Below, one piece after another: positions 8,343-15,870 of a stretch of 64,000 nucleotides of DNA; positions within the stretch are counted from its first letter, which is position 1, and every line of letters starts with the position of its first letter. The stretch covers positions 329,633 through 393,632 of the forward strand of contig NZ_JAHVHU010000004.1 in NCBI RefSeq assembly GCF_019802045.1, in the 5' to 3' direction. Source of the DNA: Membranihabitans marinus. Its GTDB lineage: Bacteria > Bacteroidota > Bacteroidia > Chitinophagales > Saprospiraceae. Made by a program: the position numbers and the translations under genes. Under the pieces are notes generated by a model that was given only the letters and a program-made list of their open reading frames with translations, did not search any database and was not told the origin of the DNA.

Positions 8343-11177
8343 ATGAAAAACATCGAGCAATTTTATCCGGATCAACGATACACGAGTCAGGGAGAACCGG
8401 AACTTGGTGTTGGTATCCTACAAGATGTCAGTCCAAGAAAAGTAAAGATCTATTTCCCCGGCTCCCATGAAACAAGAGTGTATGCCGTGGAGAGTGCGCC
8501 TTTGCGTCGGGTGGTTTTCAGACCGGGCGATACTATAGAAGATGTGAATAATCATACTTTGCTGATCCAAAGCGTGGAGCTGGAGGATGGACTGTATGTC
8601 TATTACGGGAAAGACCAAAAGATTTCCGAAGCAGAATTGGGTGATGTAATGGTACATTACGGTGCGACAGACCGGCTTTTCATGGGGGATGTAGATGCAC
8701 CGCACGCCTTTGCCTTACGTAGGGATACACTGCAACACGAATACAATCGCAGAATATCTCCGGTTCGTGGTTTTGTGGGTGGACGAATCGATTTAATCCC
8801 GCACCAACTCTATATTGCCCAGGAAGTGAGTTCCAGGTATGCACCCCGGGTCTTGCTTTCCGATCAGGTGGGCCTTGGTAAAACCATCGAAGCTTGTCTG
8901 ATTATCCACCGTTTGTTGTTGAGTGATCGCATTTCCAGGGTACTGATTATCGTGCCGGAGTCCTTGCTTCATCAATGGTTTGTTGAATTATTGCGCCGAT
9001 TTTATATGTGGTTTCATATTTTTGATGAAGCGCGTTGTGCCTCTCTTGATGACAGCGCCATCGAAGGGAACCCCTTTCTGGACGATCAATTGATCATCTG
9101 CAGTATTGAATTTTTAGCCGGTTCCGAAAAACGGGCCAGCCAGGCAAGTTCTGCCCCATGGGATATGCTGGTGGTGGATGAAGCGCATCATCTGGAATGG
9201 GCTGTGGATCAGGTCAGCCCGGAGTACAGCGTGGTGGAACAATTAAGTCAAGTGGCTCAAGGATTGCTGCTGCTCACCGCTACCCCGGAACAATTTGGCT
9301 TTGAAAGCCATTTTGCCCGGCTCCGATTATTGGATCCCCACAGATATTCCAACTACAATGATTTTATACAGGAGTCCATGGACCACATGATCACAGCCGA
9401 TATCGTGGATAAATTGCACGCCGAAAAAGACCTGGATGCTAAGGCTATCAAGGTTTTGGAATCCTATTTCCTCAAAGATCGAATACAATCAGTGCTTCAT
9501 GGAGACAGAACAGCAAGAAACCACCTGATCGAAGATTTACTGGATCAGCACGGCCCCGGTCGGGTTATTTTCCGAAATACCCGATCTGCCATGACCGATT
9601 TCCCAAAGCGAAAGGCCCATCTCATTCCTTTAAAGGCAAAGAAAGAACACGACCGTTGGATCGAACGACTCACGAAGGAGTTTGACCATGATGTAAAGTC
9701 CGGAGTAAAGTCCAATGAACAAAAATTTTGGTTTAAAGAAGATCCACGCGTTCGTTGGCTTCTGACGATGTTGAAGGAAATACATCCGGAAAAGGTGTTA
9801 CTCATCTGCACGAGCAAAGAAAAAGTACTGGCATTGGAGGCCAGCCTGACGAAGCGATCCAACCTAAAGACCATTGTTTTTCATGAGGATCTCACCATTG
9901 TACAACGGGATAAAAATGCGGCCTGGTTCACCGAACAGGATGGTGCTCAAATTCTCCTTTGTTCTGAAATAGGAAGCGAGGGACGCAATTTTCAATTTGC
10001 TCACCACCTCATCCTGTTTGATGTGCCGTTTCATCCCGAATTGTTGGAGCAACGGATCGGTCGTCTGGACCGGATTGGCCAAACGGAAGATATTCACATA
10101 CATATCCCCTACCTGAGTGGCAGCCCGCAGCACAAATTAATCCGGTGGTATCAGGAAGGCTTGAATGCTTTTGAAAAAAACCTGGAGGGGGGACATAAAA
10201 TATTCAATCTATTTGGGGATCGATTGCTTCATCTTTCCACAGATTCATCCACAGCAGCTAGTGATCCGGAATTGGAAAAATTAATTACGGAGACTGCTCA
10301 TTTTCATAAAAAACTTCAAAAACGCCTGGCCGACGGACGGGATCGGTTGCTGGAAATGAATTCCTACCGACCCAAGATTGCCCAGGAAATCGTAAAGCAA
10401 ATTAAAAAAGAAGACAGCGATCCAACCCTTGAACAGTATTTCACGACGGTTCTTCGACATTTTGAGATAGAAATGGAAGACCTTCCCTCCCGAACCTATT
10501 TCTTGCATCCCCCTTCGGTCACCGCCGTGCCATTCCCTGCCATTCCGACCGAGGGCATCTATGTCACTTTTGACCGAAAACACGCGTTGAGCCGGGAAGA
10601 CATCAGCTTTCTTACCTGGGATCATCCCATGACCACGGCGTGCATCGATCGGGTATTCAGTTCAGGGACCGGCAGTGCCAGCTTTGGCGTATTGCGCGGA
10701 GCCCCTAGTCCGGGGCTTTTAATGGAGTTTCTTTTTGTGCTGGAAACCTCAAGAAAACAAGGTGCATCGATCGGCCGCTTCCTTCCCAATACCCCCCTGC
10801 GGATCGTAGTAGACCACGCGGGTAACGAGGTTACCAAACAATATCCCATGGAAGCATTCGACAAAAAATTGGCACCTGGCCCCATAGCACCTTTGCTGGA
10901 TAATGAACACATCGTAGAAACCATCCTGCCCAAAATGATGGCAGCCGCCACAAAAATTGCGGACGAGTGGAGTTCCATCGAAAGAGCAACCGGTCTGCAA
11001 CGCATGAACCGAACGCTGAACCATGAGATCGAAAGACTCAAATCTCTTCAGAAAACCAACAAAAACATCAGGCCGGAAGAAATTAAAATTGCCGTGGACG
11101 AGCAGATTACGCTGACATCGCTCATTGAAAATGCACGAGTACGGATGGATGCCATTCAATTGATACGAATGGAGTAG
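8343..11177 (+). CDS. rapA: RNA polymerase-associated Swi2/Snf2 ATPase RapA (HepA)
   Basis: 944 residues against 968 for the E. coli protein, and collinear with it throughout. The N-terminal Tudor-like part (ELGVGILQDVSPRKVKIYFP) is followed by the helicase core: Walker A DQVGLGKTIEA (about residue 173; E. coli has DEVGLGKT), DEAHH (about 279), LLLTATPEQFG, then CSEIGSEGRNFQFAHH and the motif VI stretch RIGRLDRIGQ (about 571). The C-terminal domain ending in MDAIQLIRME also matches. RapA binds RNA polymerase and recycles it from stalled complexes. The gene is alone between two decayed spacers of 1.2 and 1.7 kb, so it has no operon context. A RapA this close to the gammaproteobacterial form is not a standard Bacteroidota core gene, which raises the possibility of transfer. 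Confidence 0.95.
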   Translation: MKNIEQFYPDQRYTSQGEPELGVGILQDVSPRKVKIYFPGSHETRVYAVESAPLRRVVFRPGDTIEDVNNHTLLIQSVELEDGLYVYYGKDQKISEAELGDVMVHYGATDRLFMGDVDAPHAFALRRDTLQHEYNRRISPVRGFVGGRIDLIPHQLYIAQEVSSRYAPRVLLSDQVGLGKTIEACLIIHRLLLSDRISRVLIIVPESLLHQWFVELLRRFYMWFHIFDEARCASLDDSAIEGNPFLDDQLIICSIEFLAGSEKRASQASSAPWDMLVVDEAHHLEWAVDQVSPEYSVVEQLSQVAQGLLLLTATPEQFGFESHFARLRLLDPHRYSNYNDFIQESMDHMITADIVDKLHAEKDLDAKAIKVLESYFLKDRIQSVLHGDRTARNHLIEDLLDQHGPGRVIFRNTRSAMTDFPKRKAHLIPLKAKKEHDRWIERLTKEFDHDVKSGVKSNEQKFWFKEDPRVRWLLTMLKEIHPEKVLLICTSKEKVLALEASLTKRSNLKTIVFHEDLTIVQRDKNAAWFTEQDGAQILLCSEIGSEGRNFQFAHHLILFDVPFHPELLEQRIGRLDRIGQTEDIHIHIPYLSGSPQHKLIRWYQEGLNAFEKNLEGGHKIFNLFGDRLLHLSTDSSTAASDPELEKLITETAHFHKKLQKRLADGRDRLLEMNSYRPKIAQEIVKQIKKEDSDPTLEQYFTTVLRHFEIEMEDLPSRTYFLHPPSVTAVPFPAIPTEGIYVTFDRKHALSREDISFLTWDHPMTTACIDRVFSSGTGSASFGVLRGAPSPGLLMEFLFVLETSRKQGASIGRFLPNTPLRIVVDHAGNEVTKQYPMEAFDKKLAPGPIAPLLDNEHIVETILPKMMAAATKIADEWSSIERATGLQRMNRTLNHEIERLKSLQKTNKNIRPEEIKIAVDEQITLTSLIENARVRMDAIQLIRME

Positions 11178-11746
11178 TGCAGCGTTTCACAAATTCTCCT
11201 AACATATTTTCCACTTTGTCTTGATGCTAAGCATGAAGGAAAATGACCCCGGAGTGGGTCACAGTATATTAGCAACTAGTATTAACAAATGATCTCCGAC
11301 CTCGGAGAGGTCGCACTATCCTCTCATATTCTTTTCAACTTTGGCATAGCCCAAAGTTGAGCCTGCCTGCCGCTGCGCTCTGGTAAAGGCAGACAAAACC
11401 CTATGATGAACAAATGAAGCTTGCCTGCAGCAGATCTGACAACGGAGGACCTAAGATTCAACGAACCTTGGAAGAGTGAACAAAAATGCCCTCAAATTGG
11501 ATTGATGAAGGAATAGCCATCCTCGAGACGGAGCCCTCCAGATTAAAATAGGTGTTATGCTGCTCGCAGGTGCTCCTCCAAACATCCTCGGGGCAGAGCC
11601 CTCGGTTCCTTCATAGCAGGTGCATTTAGCACCTACGATCCCAGGCAAGCTGGGATTTCATTCAGTCACCCACGCATTTTTCCATAGCTAACCACCCCAT
11701 GTGACGAGTTCATAATTGTGTTGAGGTTTAGTGCTTTTAAACATCA
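11178..11746. other. Non-coding spacer with clustered palindromic repeats
   Basis: No credible gene. The stretch contains the second copy of the GACCTC palindrome (11297-11313), a perfect 10-bp hairpin (11335-11360), two copies of a 21-bp element ATCCTCG-type (11519-11539 and 11584-11604; a third, inverted, at 43256-43276), and short hairpins around 11610-11632 (AGGTGC/GCACCT) and 11638-11660 (ATCCCAG/CTGGGAT). It looks like a repeat dump next to the IS66 remnant. Confidence 0.55.
11335..11360. repeat. Perfect 10-bp hairpin (TCAACTTTGG/CCAAAGTTGA)
   Basis: Arms at 11335-11344 and 11351-11360 enclose the 6-nt loop CATAGC. It lies 157 bp after the RapA stop codon and is not followed by a T-run on either strand, so it is not a convincing intrinsic terminator. 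It sits in a cluster of other palindromic elements. Confidence 0.45.
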
Positions 11747-12019
11747 ACGCCCATCCTCCACAATCCGGATCGTTTTGTGCCATTGCCTGATGGCATATCT
11801 AATGGCAGTACCCATCGGACTCTTTGGAAGCACCCGTACCGCCTTTTCATCTTACCACTATTTAAACTTTTCGACAATTGACTGGAAGTGCTCATTTCGA
11901 TATTCTTTGCGCTCTTAGTCTGACAACTCATGACAATACTTTTCAATGCCATATAATAATCGATTCACCTCCAATGTGTACTCTGTTCGCTTTTGATCGT
12001 ACTCTTTAGGTTCATAAAA
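11747..12019 (-). pseudogene. Decayed IS66-family transposase fragment (TnpC C-terminal part)
   Basis: Read on the minus strand from 12019, one frame gives YEPKEYDQKRTEYTLEV, then LLYGIEKYCHELS, a stop, ERKEYRNEHFQSIVEKFK, two stops, and KAVRVLPKSPMGTAIRYAI followed by RIVEDGR and a stop. The pattern LPKSPxGxAIxYAxxQW...EDGR is the hallmark of the DDE region of IS66 TnpC. At least four in-frame stops and the loss of both ends show that it is dead. No terminal inverted repeats were found. It testifies to old insertion activity between rapA and the next intact gene. Confidence 0.8.
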
Positions 12020-12349
12020 CGAATGAGGTAGAAATAAAAAGAAGGATCGTCGAATAGACGATCTATGCCCAGCATTTGTGCACATACCTTAGGTATTGCA
12101 CAAAATAAGTCAAATTTTGAGCGCTTAAATTGCAGATCCGGGATACAGCCCCCCTATTATTTATGGATGCCGTTAGTGTCGAATTAGAATCTTCGACTGC
12201 GGCTGAAACTTCTGCCATCATTGGATCCAACTTAAGTTTCGGGAAAGCAGGCCGTGCGCTCGCAGACCCTGAGACGACCAGCGCACCACCCAAACCAGAT
12301 TCTCTCTGGACCAAGTTATCTGTCCTCAAATATGCACCCAAGGCATTGA

Positions 12350-12607
12350 GACTTTGAAAACGCAACCCAATTTGTTCACGATGACATCGTTCATCAGATC
12401 AGTGAGGACCCCAAAGTACAAGCCGCCATGATTTTAGTGAAAGCCGCTTCACCCAGCCCGACACAAATCACAAAGAAAGTAGTTGACACGTGTGCTCAGG
12501 CAAAACTATCGTCTCAGCAAATCGTAGAACTTGTCACCTGGATATCTGTTTTACAGATGCTACACAGATTGAAAAGTTTTTACAACGTAAAGCGTCAATC
12601 ACATTAA
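12350..12607 (+). pseudogene. Remnant resembling the C-terminal half of an AhpD/carboxymuconolactone-decarboxylase-like protein
   Basis: From just after an in-frame TGA at 12347 an 85-codon stretch without start codon reads NATQFVHDDIVHQISEDPKV, then KKVVDTCAQAKLSSQQIVEL and VTWISVLQMLHRLKSFYNV before TAA. The order (variable helix, xLSxxxIVELVxWxxVLxxLxRL) is that of the end of carboxymuconolactone-decarboxylase/AhpD-type peroxidase proteins. The CxxC catalytic half is missing. The preceding 220 bp are open in another plus frame (12130-12357), perhaps the frameshifted upstream part, but that part has no family resemblance that I can see. The rest of the spacer up to 12847 holds nothing recognisable. 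Confidence 0.45.
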
Positions 12608-12847
12608 GACATCGACCGTTAATCCGTGCAGCACGCATTTTCGGATTCTATTTTACAAGAACAGACGCCCGCATAGTTGTCCAGCGTGGCTGGAATACAT
12701 GATTATGTTCTTTCTACCTTATTTTGGACGATTTTGAAAATTAGCTGTTCGTTTAATTAGCCCAAGATGCTTAAATAATAATTATTTGAGTATTTTTAGT
12801 TTGTCTTATTAAAGAAGTTACGTCAAAAACATCAATTACAGCAACCT

Positions 12848-13705
12848 ATGTCCAAGTCATGTATAAACCTCTATCTTTCAATTTTACTTGTGATTTCAAC
12901 AGGCTGTTATTTGGCAGCTTATAATCCGCTCAAAAACACATCCAACGGTGAACAAGACCCCGTCCGATTTCTCGAAAAAACATTTGAGGAAATTGACATT
13001 CAAAACGATGTGGTGTTTGGAGAGACGGTTAATTCGAAAGGAGAACAGCAAAAACTTCTTCTCGATGTTTACACCCCGGACAATGACCCCATGATAGACC
13101 GACCGGTTATCGTATGGATTCACGGGGGTGGATTTAGATACGGCAATGATAAATCACAGTCCTATATCGTGGAATTGGCCACCCGCTTTGCGAAGAAAGG
13201 CTATGTTTGTATATCCATTGATTATCGTGTGAGAGAAAAACCCATGGACGATATTTCTGGAACCATTTCAGATGCAGTCGAAGATGCCGCAAAAGCACTG
13301 GCATGGGTAAGGGAAAATGAAAAATCATTGGGTATTGACGCCTCAAAAATGGTCGTTGGAGGGGGGTCTGCCGGTGGCATTCTTGGCTCTAGTTTGTGCT
13401 TGAACGATCAACCTGATAAAAAAGATAGTGAAGGAGTTATCGGATTTATCAATTTATGGGGAACCCCATCGGCAAAATGGATGGCTCTGGATATTGATAA
13501 AAATGATCCGCCCACCATAATGGTTCACGGTACCGATGATCAACTGGTGGCCTACAGCAGTGCAGTTGATTTGGCTGAACGATTAAAAGCGAATAACATC
13601 AAACACGAATTAGTAACGATCGAGGGGGCCGGTCATACCCCGGTGGATCACATGGATGAATTTGAAATAAATATTTCTAAATTCCTTTATGCTATATTGA
13701 ATTGA
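12848..13705 (+). CDS. Alpha/beta-hydrolase (esterase/BD-FAE-like) lipoprotein
   Basis: 285 residues with a lipoprotein leader (ISTGC, Cys about residue 20). Family signs are the oxyanion-hole motif IHGGGF (about residue 90), the nucleophile elbow GGGSAGG (Ser about 174), the acid in VHGTDDQLV (about 228) and the histidine in GAGHTP (about 261). This is a complete catalytic triad of the hormone-sensitive-lipase/carboxylesterase type, often acting on acetyl or feruloyl esters of polysaccharides. It is alone on the plus strand, about 100 bp before a small channel gene, with no carbohydrate gene directly beside it, so the substrate is open. Confidence 0.88.
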   Translation: MSKSCINLYLSILLVISTGCYLAAYNPLKNTSNGEQDPVRFLEKTFEEIDIQNDVVFGETVNSKGEQQKLLLDVYTPDNDPMIDRPVIVWIHGGGFRYGNDKSQSYIVELATRFAKKGYVCISIDYRVREKPMDDISGTISDAVEDAAKALAWVRENEKSLGIDASKMVVGGGSAGGILGSSLCLNDQPDKKDSEGVIGFINLWGTPSAKWMALDIDKNDPPTIMVHGTDDQLVAYSSAVDLAERLKANNIKHELVTIEGAGHTPVDHMDEFEINISKFLYAILN

Positions 13706-13810
13706 ATTTGAATCAAATGTACATTAGTCGACCAAATTCTTGAAAAGGTTCGAAGCTAAAAACCTCAGAGAGGATTGTCTGTAGTGAAATGCACGATTAA
13801 CGTGAATTAA

Positions 13811-14311
13811 ATGAATTTAATTGAATTTAAAATTCTGGAAACTGTCATAGCAATTGCGCTATTCATTGCAATACGGATTGCAATTTTTAAATTAATTGAC
13901 CGGATTGTTATCAAGAATTTATTGCAAAAATCACGCGGTAAAATCACTAAAAAAATTATTCAATTCATTCTCTTAACCATCACCTTCCTCTTTATCTTAA
14001 CAGTTTGGGGTATCGATCATTCCGAATTATTCCTGTTCATGGCTTCTGTATTGACGGTAATCGGAATAGCATTGTTTGCTCAATGGTCTCACTTATCAAA
14101 TATTACATCTGGACTGATCATCTTTTTTAATCATTCAGCAAAATTAGAGGATAACATATCCATTATCGATAAAGATTATGAGGTAGAAGGAAGAATAAGT
14201 GATATTGGCCTATTCTTTATTAAACTAAAGACTAAAGAGGATGAGGAGGTATCTTTACCCAACAACATTTTCCTGCAGAAAATGATAAAAAGAAACCCGG
14301 CCCGACGGTAA
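13811..14311 (+). CDS. Short MscS-family mechanosensitive channel protein
   Basis: 166 residues with three membrane helices (about residues 10-30, 50-68 and 72-90). The third helix with ALFAQWSHLSNITSGLIIFF and the following beta-domain pattern EVEGRISDIGLFFIKLKT...EVSLPNNIFLQK correspond to the pore helix and the middle beta domain of MscS. The protein stops straight after the beta domain and lacks the C-terminal alpha/beta cage domain of the 286-residue E. coli MscS. Short forms like this are common in Bacteroidota. Expected role: inner-membrane release of solutes on osmotic downshift. It converges with the sugar-porter gene; 116 bp separate the two stops. Confidence 0.8.
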   Translation: MNLIEFKILETVIAIALFIAIRIAIFKLIDRIVIKNLLQKSRGKITKKIIQFILLTITFLFILTVWGIDHSELFLFMASVLTVIGIALFAQWSHLSNITSGLIIFFNHSAKLEDNISIIDKDYEVEGRISDIGLFFIKLKTKEDEEVSLPNNIFLQKMIKRNPARR

Positions 14312-14427
14312 AATCAAATTGACAGGTATATTTTATACCATAAAAAACGAAGGACAAATTTCAGGACGAGTGCCCCTGCAGAATCACCCCATTAGACTTG
14401 GGACCTATTTTCATACTGTTTTAATTT

Positions 14428-15861
14428 TTAGTATCCATCCTGCATCTGCCAATACTCCTCGATTTCTTCCAGACTCTTACCCTTTGTTTCGGGTACGTAC
14501 CGGAAAAAGAATAGAATTCCCAACAAACTAAATCCGGCAAAGGTAAAGAAGCCCATGCCCATCCCGACAATATTGACATACCATGGAAATAGAAAAGCAG
14601 CCGCAAAATTGGTGGTCCAGTTCGCAAAGGTGGCAATGGACATCGCCTGACCGCGGATATGGGTAGGATATATTTCTCCGATCAATACCCAGATTACGGC
14701 GTTGATGGACAGCGCCAGACTCGCAATATAGATACACAAAATGACCACGGCCCATATCCCCGAGGATTCGCTACCGGTAAATAATACGCCCAGGCCACAC
14801 AGAGATATAAAAACCGATATCATGCCTCCGATTAATAAAGGACGTCGGCCCCAGCTATCGATTTTAAACAAGGCTATAATGGTAAATAATAGATTAATAA
14901 GTCCAATCAACACCTGAAACTGCACTGCGTTGCTCAGAGCATATCCGGCACTTTCCAGTATGGTCGGTCCATAATAAATCACGATATTGACGCCGGTGAA
15001 TTGTCCAAATACAGAAAGCCCCACGCCAACAGCCAGTGCCTTCCGCCAACCGGGCTGAAAAAGTGTTTTGATTCCCAATTTCTGCGCTTCTTCATTCGCC
15101 TTCGAGGTCAATAATACACGATCCACTTTTCCATTGATTCGTTCGAGAATAGCCCATCCCCGATCTTCTTTCCCCTGATTAATCAACCACCGTGGACTTT
15201 CCGGAACAGCCAGCAAGAGCAAGAAAAACAACCCACTGGGAATCATCTCAGCAGCGAACATACCCCGCCATATTTCGGCTACAAAAACCTTGTGAAAGAG
15301 TCCATAGGTGCCTCCCCCCATCTCTCCACCCGCATTGCTGAGCAATAACCAGTTGGAAAAATAAGCCAAAAGAATGCCCACTACAATGGAGAACTGATAC
15401 ATGGCGACCAAACGGCCGCGGATCCGGGCCGGAGCAAATTCCGAAATATAAAGCGGTGATAGGACGGAGGCCATACCGACGCCTACCCCACCCAAGAGAC
15501 GGGCAGAGATCAACCAAAAATAATCGGGTGGAACGGCTGAAAACAACGCTGATATGAAAAAAAGTAAAGCGGATAATAACAATATGGGTTTTCGCCCAAA
15601 CTGATCACTGAGTTTCCCGGCTCCCAAGGCTCCTACTATCGCACCGATCAATGCCGAACTTCCAAACCAGCCGACTTGCAATTTGGACAATCCAAATTGT
15701 GTTTCGACCATCCCAAATGTCCCGGAAATGACAGCTGTATCAAAGCCAAACAAAACTCCGCCCAATGAGGCGACTAGACTGACTTTCCATAGAAGCGAGG
15801 TGGTTTTAGTGTTAGCCGTTGTATCTAAAATCGTCGGTTTCGTAGTATTTATATTGGTCAT
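14428..15861 (-). CDS. MFS sugar porter (XylE/GalP-like proton symporter)
   Basis: 477 residues and 12 membrane helices. Sugar-porter signatures are GKLSDQFGRKP after helix 2, GVGVGMASVLSPLYISE with ARIRGRL, PESPRWL in the central loop, QFTGVNIVIYYGPTIL in helix 7, DSWGRRPLL between helices 8 and 9, and PETKGKSLEEIEEYW at the C-terminus. It would carry a monosaccharide across the inner membrane. It starts 9 bp after the stop of the 715-residue lipoprotein gene, so the two form an operon. Its place at the end of the ECF/SusCD locus suggests it takes up the sugar freed there. The sugar (xylose, arabinose, galactose or glucose type) cannot be told from sequence alone. Confidence 0.92.
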   Translation of the reverse strand: MTNINTTKPTILDTTANTKTTSLLWKVSLVASLGGVLFGFDTAVISGTFGMVETQFGLSKLQVGWFGSSALIGAIVGALGAGKLSDQFGRKPILLLSALLFFISALFSAVPPDYFWLISARLLGGVGVGMASVLSPLYISEFAPARIRGRLVAMYQFSIVVGILLAYFSNWLLLSNAGGEMGGGTYGLFHKVFVAEIWRGMFAAEMIPSGLFFLLLLAVPESPRWLINQGKEDRGWAILERINGKVDRVLLTSKANEEAQKLGIKTLFQPGWRKALAVGVGLSVFGQFTGVNIVIYYGPTILESAGYALSNAVQFQVLIGLINLLFTIIALFKIDSWGRRPLLIGGMISVFISLCGLGVLFTGSESSGIWAVVILCIYIASLALSINAVIWVLIGEIYPTHIRGQAMSIATFANWTTNFAAAFLFPWYVNIVGMGMGFFTFAGFSLLGILFFFRYVPETKGKSLEEIEEYWQMQDGY

Positions 15862-15870
15862 CCGCGGTTT

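Noticed and set aside
12063..12365. 100-codon minus-strand frame in the spacer after rapA
   Set aside because: Opposite to the peroxidase-like remnant region, no recognisable domain and no expression signal.
14325..14340. Short palindrome GGTATA-TTT-TATACC between the MscS and MFS stops as a bidirectional terminator
   Set aside because: The stem is AT-rich and weak, and neither strand has a T-run directly after it.
14319..14531. 70-codon plus frame overlapping the end of the MFS gene
   Set aside because: It overlaps a conserved coding end on the other strand and has no features of a protein.
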